Part shown: positions 1 through 5,916 of the stretch, one piece after another
Numbering within the stretch: position 1 is the first letter of the stretch
Layout of the letters: every line of letters begins with the position of its first letter
Assembly: GCA_964434585.1 (NCBI GenBank)
Contig: CAYSVN010000011.1
Location: 1-27,600 of the forward strand
Length of the DNA: 27,600 nucleotides
Direction of reading: 5' to 3'
Origin: CAYSVN01 sp964434585
Lineage (GTDB): Bacteria; Patescibacteriota; Gracilibacteria; Peribacterales; Peribacteraceae
The notes under the pieces: model-generated
The model's input: only the letters and a program-made list of their open reading frames with translations
The model's database searches: none
Told to the model about the DNA's origin: nothing
Program-made: the position numbers and the translations under genes

Positions 1-2012
1 TCATGGAAATCTACGGTAACCGTCATAGGTGCCGGTGCAAATGGCCAAAGACGAGTTGCTGACTCACGGGTAACGGTAAATGGTCGTGCTTGGCCTACAG
101 AAATAGTATCTGAAATAGTTCGTGTACCATTATTTGTAGTAGCACGAAGGGTTAATTCATAGTCCCCCACTTCGGTGAATGTAAATGCTGTAAAGTAATC
201 TGGCTCAATAAAACCAGCTTCTTTTACGGCACAAGTATCACTTACAGCAATAGAGTTGTTATAAGTATCTAACACAGTATTACTACCGTTTGGGCTGACA
301 ATAGATAGTTCTACCTCTGCATCACAAACAATTTCACCTTCATCATCAAGTACACCAATATCAATTGATCCAGTCTCACCAGCATCGTATTGATCTTTAT
401 CACTATTAAGAGCAAGTACGCCCCATGCAAACGACTGTGTTAATGTTTCTATGTTACCAGTTAGTGGATTGTAAATAGTAATAACGGCATCATAAAGACC
501 AGGTGTAAAGCTGCGTAGTGGCTCAATATTCATCACAACCGAGCCAGCAGTAAACGATAGCTTATTGTTGGGAACAATAACTTCTTGGCCGCCAGGCATT
601 GTAAGAACTACCTGTAGTAGTGGCTGAGTTCGGCCTTCGTTTACATCTACAGTGGTATTTGCAGTATTTTCTAAAGCAGACTCAAGCACAGTACTTACCT
701 CTTCTATAGTATTGCTTTTTGTTAACTCTGCCTGAACAGCAGCTTTAACAATGTGACCTGCTACATTATCAACTGCATCTTCCATTAATGTATCTACATC
801 TGCCTGAGCTAACTGTAAATCATCAGATTCTGCTGCTTTTTCCACAACAGCATCAACCAAGGCTGTTAAGCTGGTAGCTGGAATAATACGAAGTTCATCC
901 TTAAAGGTTGTATTTTTTTCTATAGCTGTTAATACTTCTTTGCGCAGTTTCTCGCTTTGGGCAATTTCACCTGGTAAAACATTACGCATGTTAATATTGT
1001 CTGTATTGGCATCATTAAGCTTAGCGGCTAGCGTACGGTTATTAAGAACACGGTTAACAACATTGCTAGCCATAGCATCTTCTGCAAACATCGATTCTAC
1101 CATTGCGTCACGCATGTCATCGGTACGAGTGCTAACCTCAAGCATAGCTGCAAGAGCTTCTTTAGTACTCAGAGGTTCTCCATCTTCTTTATCAAGCGCT
1201 ACACGCGCAAGTGTTAACGAAACAGAGCCAGCATTTGCACCTTTAGCATTATCTTGTACTTCAGGATGTCTCAGCAGTGAACCCTCTTCAAGCGTCAATG
1301 CCTCAGTAGCTATAAAGACAGGCTCTTCTACTGGCAAGTTTATATTTTCTACTAAAGTTTCTTTTTCTTGATCTTCAGGTAATTCTAACACAATTTCTTC
1401 AGCAGACTCTTCTTCTAATATTTCAGTACCTTCCTCTTCCTCAGTTTCTACCACAGGCTTTTGAGACTCGCTAACATCTACCTCTACTTGTTCTGTATCG
1501 GTTTCTTCTTCATAAACATCATTCGTTGCCACAGGTCCTTCTTCAATTTCCTCATCTACAGATTCGGTTAATTCTTCTATTTCATCAATCTCCAACATAA
1601 TCAAATCATCTTCTGTTCCCGCCTCAACTGCAGTATCAGATTTTTCAATATTTTCTTCAGATTCTTCTAGATCAACATCTTCCAAATCCAAAGTATTATC
1701 AATCAAAATTTCATCTAAAATATCATCGTCACTTAACGGTAAAATCGGAGCCTCAACCTCGCTAGTTTCTTCTTCCAAAATTTCATCATCGGCAGTAGTT
1801 TCAGGGGCGATTATTTCTTCTAATTCAGCAGTCTCTAAAGTGCTCTCAATCACTTCAGATTCTTCATCAATTTGAGTTGAAACTGTACCACGTAGCGTCG
1901 TTGCACCAGCAAATAATATTGCGATCATCAGCAGCAATGCTACGTCGTGCATCGGCCAACGATGTACGTGCCAAAAGGCAGGTGGTTTTTGTAAGTGTTC
2001 TCGGTGAATCAT
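1..2012 (-). CDS. Membrane-anchored acidic surface protein, N-terminal 670 residues (runs off the left edge)
   Basis: An open frame on the minus strand starts at an ATG (2012-2010) and has no stop down to base 1, so the 3' end lies outside the window. Residues about 22-40 (HDVALLLMIAILFAGATTL) form one hydrophobic segment, a likely uncleaved anchor or signal. Residues about 48-190 are extremely rich in Glu and Asp with few basic residues, like a stalk or linker. A helical, Ala/Asp/Asn-rich region follows (around VLNNRTLAAKLNDAN), and the last 250 residues look like beta-sandwich modules (PGLYDAVITIYNP; GDYELTLRATTNNGTR), as in Ig-like or MG2-like domains of surface proteins. No enzymatic motif is visible. 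I infer an extracellular structural or adhesive protein. No family is recognised; the reading frame itself is certain, and all plus-strand frames here are its shadows. No Shine-Dalgarno sequence precedes the ATG. Confidence 0.85.
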   Translation of the reverse strand, partial: MIHREHLQKPPAFWHVHRWPMHDVALLLMIAILFAGATTLRGTVSTQIDEESEVIESTLETAELEEIIAPETTADDEILEEETSEVEAPILPLSDDDILDEILIDNTLDLEDVDLEESEENIEKSDTAVEAGTEDDLIMLEIDEIEELTESVDEEIEEGPVATNDVYEEETDTEQVEVDVSESQKPVVETEEEEGTEILEEESAEEIVLELPEDQEKETLVENINLPVEEPVFIATEALTLEEGSLLRHPEVQDNAKGANAGSVSLTLARVALDKEDGEPLSTKEALAAMLEVSTRTDDMRDAMVESMFAEDAMASNVVNRVLNNRTLAAKLNDANTDNINMRNVLPGEIAQSEKLRKEVLTAIEKNTTFKDELRIIPATSLTALVDAVVEKAAESDDLQLAQADVDTLMEDAVDNVAGHIVKAAVQAELTKSNTIEEVSTVLESALENTANTTVDVNEGRTQPLLQVVLTMPGGQEVIVPNNKLSFTAGSVVMNIEPLRSFTPGLYDAVITIYNPLTGNIETLTQSFAWGVLALNSDKDQYDAGETGSIDIGVLDDEGEIVCDAEVELSIVSPNGSNTVLDTYNNSIAVSDTCAVKEAGFIEPDYFTAFTFTEVGDYELTLRATTNNGTRTISDTISVGQARPFTVTRESATRLWPFAPAPMTVTVDFH

Positions 2013-2198
2013 TGTGTGTGAGAGTTAATAATAATCCTCTGAGTATATCATACTTATATATAGAAAGCGCTCGTTCTCACTAGACAAATATAGAGTTTTG
2101 ACATTAATCGCATTTGATAGTTTTATATATTATGTTGCAGTAAATGTTGTTACAAATTATAACAGCAAAAAATGGCTTTATTTAGGTAAAAAAGCTGT

Positions 2199-2204
2199 TA
2201 TAAT
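2199..2204 (+). promoter_or_regulatory. -10 box of the Ham1 gene (leaderless)
   Basis: A perfect TATAAT ends 7 nt before the ATG at 2212. Transcription would start about at the start codon, so the mRNA would be leaderless. No Shine-Dalgarno sequence and no clear -35 box are seen. This box is the main reason for rejecting the upstream TTG at 2098 as the start. Confidence 0.7.
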
Positions 2205-2211
2205 TCTCTAC

Positions 2212-2835
2212 ATGAAACTCTTTATCGCCACCAATAATATAGGCAAGCAACATGAAATAATCAGCCATCTTCAGGCTGTAAAAAACCTAACATTTATGGT
2301 GCCATCTGACATTAAAAACGTGCCACCAGCACCAGCAGAAACTGGTAAAACTTATCGTGAAAATGCATTCATTAAAGCAAATTTTTATCATCAAATTACG
2401 GGGCTTCCAACCTTGGCTGATGACTCTGGATTAACAGTCACAGCTCTGCCTGGCGAGCTTGGAATTTCGTCACGCAGGTGGGGTGGAAGTGAGACCGTTT
2501 CTGATGAAGATTGGCTTAAAAAATTCCTAACAATTATGAGTGAAAAAGAAGATAAATCGGCAGCGTTTATGGCCACACTTTGTTATATAAATGCAGACGA
2601 AAAAGCGTACTATTTTGAAGGAACAATAGCAGGTGTTATTACCCAAACAGCAGAGTCAGATTACCCACCAGGCCTACCGGCCGGCAGCTGCTTTAAACCC
2701 AATGGTGCCACCAAGGTGGTAGAAGCTATGACCATGGAGGAAAGACTACAATGGAAACATAGAGGCAAAGCATTGGAGGAATTTAGGGAGTGGCTAGAAA
2801 AAGTTGCAGGGGTTAAAGATGTTGCAGGAGTATAA
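2212..2835 (+). CDS. Ham1/RdgB-family non-canonical purine NTP pyrophosphatase
   Basis: The product is 207 aa and should hydrolyse dITP, ITP or XTP to the monophosphate, keeping damaged purines out of nucleic acids. Family landmarks are the N-terminal MKLFIATNNIGKQHEI (usual TNNxxKxxE), ENAFIKANFY, the metal-binding ADDSGLTVTALPG, and a C-terminal KHRGKALEEF in place of SHRxKAL. The frame stays open upstream to a TTG at 2098, but the ATG at 2212 gives the conserved N-terminus and lies 7 nt after TATAAT. Two oddities: the usual GYDPxF substrate loop is replaced by PPGLPAGSCFKPNG, and the last 11 residues (KVAGVKDVAGV) are encoded by the left arm of an intergenic repeat. Family assignment is firm; the exact substrate is inferred. 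Confidence 0.9.
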   Translation: MKLFIATNNIGKQHEIISHLQAVKNLTFMVPSDIKNVPPAPAETGKTYRENAFIKANFYHQITGLPTLADDSGLTVTALPGELGISSRRWGGSETVSDEDWLKKFLTIMSEKEDKSAAFMATLCYINADEKAYYFEGTIAGVITQTAESDYPPGLPAGSCFKPNGATKVVEAMTMEERLQWKHRGKALEEFREWLEKVAGVKDVAGV

Positions 2836-2915
2836 AAGGTTTGTTTGTTAATAAGCTAGTGAGATTTCAGTCCTTTTTACACCTTTGCAACTTCTGCAAC
2901 CTTTGCAACTTTTTT
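2800..2915. repeat. 9-nt-unit inverted repeat element, copy 1
   Basis: Two arms of about 40 bp (2800-2840 and 2872-2912) match as inverted complements. Read inward, each consists of 9-nt steps: GTTGCAGGG GTTAAAGAT on the left, GTTGCAAAG GTTGCAGAA on the right, ending in TAAAAGG or TAAAAAGG. The left arm is inside the 3' end of the Ham1 gene. The transcript could form a long imperfect hairpin between this gene and the zinc-ribbon gene. Four similar copies occur later in the window. Confidence 0.8.
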
Positions 2916-2951
2916 AGTAATTTTCACTATGAATCGAAGGTTTAAACATGT

Positions 2952-2957
2952 TACAAT
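2952..2957 (+). promoter_or_regulatory. Candidate -10 box of the zinc-ribbon gene
   Basis: TACAAT lies 12 nt before the ATG at 2970, predicting a 5' leader of only about 5-6 nt. No Shine-Dalgarno sequence or convincing -35 is visible. Confidence 0.4.
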
Positions 2958-2969
2958 TAGTACATTGAT

Positions 2970-3335
2970 ATGAACATCGATCCACACTTAATTCATCACG
3001 TGCTTCGGCACATTCATAAGCACCTACGCTGCCCACAATGTAGTAGGCGTGTTCCTGTTGATGTAAGCTCTATTAAAGGGCTAACGCCAGACCATGTACT
3101 ATTACAGTTACACTGCGATAAATGCAATGCACACCTTATGCTGCAGGCTTCGTTACAAGAGCTAGAAAAAAACAGTCCAGGTGATGAGATGAAAAACGCT
3201 TCATCACTGATTAAGAAGCCAAACAACAACATTTCAGAAGATTCTATTAAAGATCTTAAAGCAGATTTAAAACAGGCAGATGGTAGTTTTCAGTCTCTAT
3301 TTGGTGAAATTAAAGAAATGGGAGAAGAAAACTAA
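2970..3335 (+). CDS. Small zinc-ribbon protein of unknown function
   Basis: The product is 121 aa. Residues 1-20 are His-rich (HHVLRHIHKH), followed by two CxxC pairs (Cys21/Cys24 in CPQC and Cys49/Cys52 in CDKC) about 25 residues apart, the spacing of a zinc ribbon. The second half is charged, Lys/Asp/Glu-rich and probably helical or disordered. No signal peptide or membrane segment is seen, so it is likely cytoplasmic. Such ribbons bind nucleic acid or protein, but nothing here shows which. The gene sits between two copies of the 9-nt repeat element, and the second copy begins almost at its stop codon. No family is recognised. Confidence 0.75.
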   Translation: MNIDPHLIHHVLRHIHKHLRCPQCSRRVPVDVSSIKGLTPDHVLLQLHCDKCNAHLMLQASLQELEKNSPGDEMKNASSLIKKPNNNISEDSIKDLKADLKQADGSFQSLFGEIKEMGEEN

Positions 3336-3339
3336 AGGT

Positions 3340-3502
3340 CTCAGATGCTAAAGAAGCTGCAAAAATTGTAGAGGTTTTTAATGGTTGGCAGTAAATAGCG
3401 TAGAGGTCTTGATATTCAGAAATCATTGAGACCTATTTACTGTGCACTATTCACTAAAAAACCTCTGACACGCCTGCAACCTTTGCAACATCTGCAACGT
3501 TT
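3340..3502. repeat. 9-nt-unit inverted repeat element, copy 2, with an inner hairpin
   Basis: The arms are 3340-3384 and about 3455-3502. Read inward they begin GTCTCAGAT GCTAAAGAA GCTGCAAAA and GTTGCAGAT GTTGCAAAG GTTGCAGGC, and both end in AGAGGTTTTT. Between them lies a second, unrelated hairpin (3389-3442) with the perfect outer stem CAGTAAATAG/CTATTTACTG and inner AGGTCT/AGACCT. The element starts right after the stop of the zinc-ribbon gene. Its right arm contains TTGCAA (3483-3488), which sits 16 nt before the -10 box of the next gene. Confidence 0.75.
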
Positions 3503-3510
3503 GTTACAAT
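3483..3510 (+). promoter_or_regulatory. Promoter of the membrane coiled-coil gene, -35 taken from the repeat
   Basis: TTGCAA (3483-3488), 16 nt, then TACAAT (3505-3510). The -10 box ends 6 nt before the ATG at 3517, which predicts a leaderless mRNA. The -35 box is part of the 9-nt repeat arm. Confidence 0.6.
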
Positions 3511-3516
3511 AATGAC

Positions 3517-3870
3517 ATGAAAAAAATGATCATCTTAGTCGTAATAGTCATCGCTGTATTTTACGGTGCAAAATGGATGTTAAACAGCACTGCAGGCTCG
3601 TTTATGCAAGCGGCTCAGTCTAGCAAGCAAGCATTCGATAAAGCTGGTAACGCACTCGATACCGTTGTAGAAGCTGGAGGTAGCGTACTTGAACAAGGCA
3701 GACAGAGATTTGAAGAAGGAAAAGACCTTGTAGAAACGACTCAGCAAGCCGTAGAGGATGCTAAAAATACTGCTACAGAGCTAAAAGAACGTGCAGATAA
3801 AGTAATAGACGGTGTCGAAAAGCTAAACGAGGCAACAAATTTAATTAAAGAAGGACTTGGAAGTGAGTAA
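3517..3870 (+). CDS. Small membrane-anchored coiled-coil protein
   Basis: The product is 117 aa. Residues 3-18 (KMIILVVIVIAVFYGA) form one N-terminal membrane segment. From residue 30 to the end the sequence is Ala/Glu/Lys/Gln-rich with heptad-like spacing (QRFEEGKDLVETTQQAVEDA), predicting a long amphipathic helix or coiled coil. Cysteines are absent and no catalytic motif is seen. It loosely resembles YtxH-like or other helical envelope proteins, but I do not assign a family. The start is supported by the upstream -10 box 6 nt before the ATG. Confidence 0.75.
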   Translation: MKKMIILVVIVIAVFYGAKWMLNSTAGSFMQAAQSSKQAFDKAGNALDTVVEAGGSVLEQGRQRFEEGKDLVETTQQAVEDAKNTATELKERADKVIDGVEKLNEATNLIKEGLGSE

Positions 3871-3908
3871 TAATTAGTCAACATAATAAAAGGCTTCCAG
3901 ATAAAAAG

Positions 3909-3956
3909 GTGTACACTTTTTTGTTTTTATGTTAGTATAAGTACATATTTATGTAC
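3909..3956 (+). promoter_or_regulatory. Two palindromes upstream of yefM: candidate autoregulatory operators
   Basis: GTGTACAC (3909-3916) lies inside the longer near-palindrome AAAAAGGTGTACACTTTTTT. GTACATATTTATGTAC (3941-3956) is a second near-palindrome ending 5 nt before the antitoxin ATG. YefM/YoeB complexes are known to repress their own operon by binding palindromes overlapping the promoter, and both sites share a GTAC core. The role here is inferred. Confidence 0.5.
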
Positions 3957-3961
3957 ATATT

Positions 3962-4207
3962 ATGACTACAGTTTCTCTCTCAAAATTTCGGCAATCACTC
4001 ACAAAACATCTTGATAAGGCAGAACAAGACTGTGAAGAAATTATCGTAACACGTGGCAAAGGTCGTAAATCTATTGTTTTAAACTATGATGATTACATGT
4101 CTCTGCAGGAGACTGCATATTTACTATCATCCCCTGCTAACCGTAAGCATTTAGACATCTCTATAAAGCAGGCAAAGAAAGGTAACACCATTACATTAAC
4201 AATATAA
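3962..4207 (+). CDS. yefM: YefM/Phd-family antitoxin
   Basis: The product is 81 aa, the usual size for YefM. The N-terminus (TTVSLSKFRQSLTKHLDKAEQDCEEIIVTRGKGRKSIVLNYDDYMSLQE) carries the Phd/YefM DNA-binding fold, with the typical ITRxGxxxxVVLS-like strand. The C-terminal half (TAYLLSSPANRKHLDISIKQAKKGN) is the helical toxin-binding tail; LLSxPANxxxLxxSIxxAKxG is diagnostic of YefM. It neutralises the YoeB toxin and, with it, represses the operon. The stop overlaps the toxin start (TAATG), typical of translational coupling. Palindromes lie just upstream. Confidence 0.93.
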   Translation: MTTVSLSKFRQSLTKHLDKAEQDCEEIIVTRGKGRKSIVLNYDDYMSLQETAYLLSSPANRKHLDISIKQAKKGNTITLTI

Positions 4208-4467
4208 TGGAGATACAAATAACGAAAGAAGCCTATAAAGATTACAAATTTTGGGAGCTACATGATGAAAAAAAACATAAGCGTGTCCAAAAACTACTAA
4301 AGACAATAAAAAATGACCCCTTTAAAGGAATTGGTAAGCCAGAAGCTTTAAAATTCGATTTGCAAGGATACTGGTCTCGTAGAATAGATAAACAACATCG
4401 GTTAGTCTACACCGTAGAGGGCAGTGTTATTACCATTATTTCCTGCCGATATCACTACGCTAAATAA
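4207..4467 (+). CDS. yoeB: YoeB-family mRNA interferase toxin
   Basis: The product is 86 aa, close to the 84 aa of E. coli YoeB. It is a RelE-fold endoribonuclease that cuts mRNA at the ribosomal A site. GIGKPEALKFDLQGYWSRRI and KQHRLVY, with the terminal SCRYHY, match the family closely. The known catalytic residues of E. coli YoeB (Glu46, Arg65, His83, Tyr84) are present at the same numbers, so the toxin appears active. It forms an overlapping operon with yefM and has no Shine-Dalgarno of its own. Confidence 0.95.
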   Translation: MEIQITKEAYKDYKFWELHDEKKHKRVQKLLKTIKNDPFKGIGKPEALKFDLQGYWSRRIDKQHRLVYTVEGSVITIISCRYHYAK

Positions 4468-4578
4468 CCTAAAAATTAAAAGATAATTATTTTTAAAACA
4501 AACAAGTTAACAGATTTTATTAAAGAAAGACTAGGTAGGAAGTGGCTTCAGTTCAAATCTACTAGAGAGCTTCAATAA

Positions 4579-4609
4579 TTGACAAAGATATAAATTAATG
4601 TATTATAAT
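4579..4609 (+). promoter_or_regulatory. Consensus sigma-70 promoter of the 152-aa gene
   Basis: Perfect TTGACA (4579-4584) and perfect TATAAT (4604-4609) are separated by 19 nt, a little more than the optimum of 17. The predicted start near 4616 leaves a leader of about 40 nt, unlike the other genes in the window. The stretch 4468-4578 upstream holds no gene that I can see. Confidence 0.75.
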
Positions 4610-4645
4610 CTTAGTTCATTTTCATCAACCACAAGTAGATAAAAG

Positions 4646-4651
4646 AAGGAG
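4646..4651 (+). promoter_or_regulatory. Shine-Dalgarno site of the 152-aa gene
   Basis: AAGGAG lies 6 nt before the ATG at 4658. It is the only strong Shine-Dalgarno sequence that I found in front of a gene in the window, and it fixes the start. Confidence 0.8.
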
Positions 4652-4657
4652 TTCCAC

Positions 4658-5116
4658 ATGGACGTTGTTAGTTTTTTCAATCATCCTACCGAAGGGATGT
4701 TTGGTAAGACAAATCAAACTATCGAGGAAGCTCAGGCTGAAGCTCAAGAGTTTGTATCACAAAAGTATCCAGGCGTTCCAATTATGGATCCTTGGACACT
4801 GACTGGATGGTGGCTTTTGGAAGATAAAGGCCTGCCGTTCTTTCATCCAAAACCTTGGCCATTTGCATTTGCTGTGAAAAAAAGCAGTATTTATGAAGAT
4901 ATGGGTACAATTCCAAGTTTCATGATGCTTTTGGCAACTAATCCGAACGTATTTGGCTTCAAACCTCACAAATCTCTTGAAGAAGCAAGAGCGGACTTGA
5001 ATGAAATCTCCAAAAGAGAATTTCGAATCGTTGATAATCCACATGGCGGTTTAACTGCCTACTGGAAAGACCCAGAAGAAAACGAGCATACAGTGGCACA
5101 CGTCATTGCTCTCTAG
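4658..5116 (+). CDS. Unknown 152-aa protein
   Basis: The product is 152 aa, rich in Pro, Phe and Trp, with no signal peptide or membrane segment, so probably a soluble globular protein. Features include IEEAQAEAQEFV near the N-terminus, a Trp/Pro-rich middle (MDPWTLTGWWLL, FFHPKPWPFAFAV) and KSLEEARADLNEIS. The two EEA-rich helices (IEEAQAEAQEF and LEEARADLNEI) may mark an internal duplication of an alpha-beta unit. I recognise no family. The gene is a self-contained unit with a consensus promoter, a strong ribosome-binding site and a classic terminator, and follows the toxin-antitoxin pair. This contrasts with the leaderless genes around it and suggests later acquisition. Confidence 0.8.
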   Translation: MDVVSFFNHPTEGMFGKTNQTIEEAQAEAQEFVSQKYPGVPIMDPWTLTGWWLLEDKGLPFFHPKPWPFAFAVKKSSIYEDMGTIPSFMMLLATNPNVFGFKPHKSLEEARADLNEISKREFRIVDNPHGGLTAYWKDPEENEHTVAHVIAL

Positions 5117-5137
5117 CAATGACGTTAACACTCCCCA

Positions 5138-5166
5138 GCCGTCTAATTAAGTAGACGGCCTTTTTT
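5138..5166 (+). terminator. Rho-independent terminator of the 152-aa gene
   Basis: GCCGTCTA (5138-5145), a 6-nt loop and TAGACGGC (5152-5159) form a perfect 8-bp stem, followed by CTTTTTT. This is the clearest intrinsic terminator in the window. It may also limit readthrough into adk, which converges on it. Confidence 0.9.
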
Positions 5167-5202
5167 AGCAGTCCCAACCCCCTCTATCAAAGAGCGCCAA
5201 CC

Positions 5203-5781
5203 CTAATCTACCAATTCATGAATCAAATCATGAAACAGTTGATAAACCTCGTCTGCATCCCCTGCTGCATCTACCGTGCTATATAAATCGTTTTCTTTAT
5301 ACCAGTCTAGCACTGGGCCTGTTTCTTCTTTGGTCCATTGCATACGGCTTTGTACTTTTTCCATATCTAAATCATCTACACGACCTTGCTCTTCAGCCCG
5401 ACCTTGAATACGTGAGATAGCAGCATCATGGTCCAATATAAACTCTATACAGTGCATTGTGCGGCCTTGTTTCCTGGCCATAGCTAAGTACATTTCAAAT
5501 TGATCTATTTTACGAGGAAATCCATCAAGAATAATCATCTGATCGTCTTCCAAAGCGTTGTATTGGTCTTCAATAAGCGAAACAGTAATTTCTGATGGAA
5601 CCATTTTACCTTGATCAACAAAGCTACGAACTTTTTTACCAGTTTCAGATTCTGGATCTAAATTCCTAAAAATTTGCCCCATTTCTAAATAATGCATCAT
5701 AGGATGCTCAGCAAGAAAGCGTTTTGCTTGCGTGCCCTTACCAGAGCCCTGAATGCCTAAAAGAATAATATCGTGAATCAT
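5203..5781 (-). CDS. adk: Adenylate kinase family nucleotide kinase
   Basis: The product is 192 aa. It interconverts AMP + ATP and 2 ADP in the cytoplasm. The P-loop GIQGSGKGT spans residues 9-17, EMGQIFRNL stands in for the AMP-site STGDLLR motif, and DGFPRK is at 86-91. The lid is short (GRAEEQGRVDD, 127-137) with no Cys4 zinc site, so this is the short-lid type. ADK versus UMP/CMP kinase cannot be settled by eye, but the GSGKGTQA and DGFPR motifs favour ADK. The start lies 8 nt after an extended -10 (TGATACCAT on the minus strand). It is downstream of the TraG-like gene, separated by a 9-nt repeat element. Confidence 0.88.
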   Translation of the reverse strand: MIHDIILLGIQGSGKGTQAKRFLAEHPMMHYLEMGQIFRNLDPESETGKKVRSFVDQGKMVPSEITVSLIEDQYNALEDDQMIILDGFPRKIDQFEMYLAMARKQGRTMHCIEFILDHDAAISRIQGRAEEQGRVDDLDMEKVQSRMQWTKEETGPVLDWYKENDLYSTVDAAGDADEVYQLFHDLIHELVD

Positions 5782-5789
5782 ATGTGGGT

Positions 5790-5798
5790 ATGGTATCA
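5790..5798 (-). promoter_or_regulatory. Extended -10 box of adk (leaderless)
   Basis: On the minus strand TGATACCAT (TG-n-TACCAT) ends 8 nt before the adk ATG at 5781. No Shine-Dalgarno sequence is present. Confidence 0.45.
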
Positions 5799-5826
5799 GG
5801 GAAATACAAGAGTTGGAAGATGGAAA

Positions 5827-5914
5827 ACAACAAAGATTACAAAGTTAGCAGGTGTGGCAGAGGTTTTATGGTAAAAACCCCTTCAACTTTTGCAACTTCT
5901 TTAACCTCTGCAAC
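5827..5914. repeat. 9-nt-unit inverted repeat element, copy 3
   Basis: On the minus strand, 2 nt after the TAG stop of the TraG-like gene, units run GTTGCAGAG GTTAAAGAA GTTGCAAAA GTTGAAGGG GTTTTTACC in strict 9-nt steps. They are followed by the opposing arm (AAAACCTCTGCC, then degenerate units). The inner stem pairs GGGGTTTTTACC with the AAAACCTCT side. It separates the TraG-like gene from adk. Confidence 0.75.
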
Positions 5915-5916
5915 GT

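Noticed and set aside
940..2083. Plus-strand open frames at 940-1371 and 1877-2083
   Set aside because: They are antisense to the clear minus-strand surface-protein frame and have low-complexity Ser/Leu-rich translations typical of shadows.
2098..2211. Upstream TTG start for the Ham1 gene
   Set aside because: The extra 38 residues match nothing in the family, and TATAAT lies inside them, 7 nt before the family-type start at 2212.
2800..2915. CRISPR array in the GTTGCA repeats
   Set aside because: Units are 9 nt, contiguous and without spacers, arms are inverted, and no cas gene is present.
4468..4578. Possible tRNA remnant (GTTCAAATC motif near 4553)
   Set aside because: A T-loop-like word is present, but no T stem, acceptor or anticodon arm can be paired.
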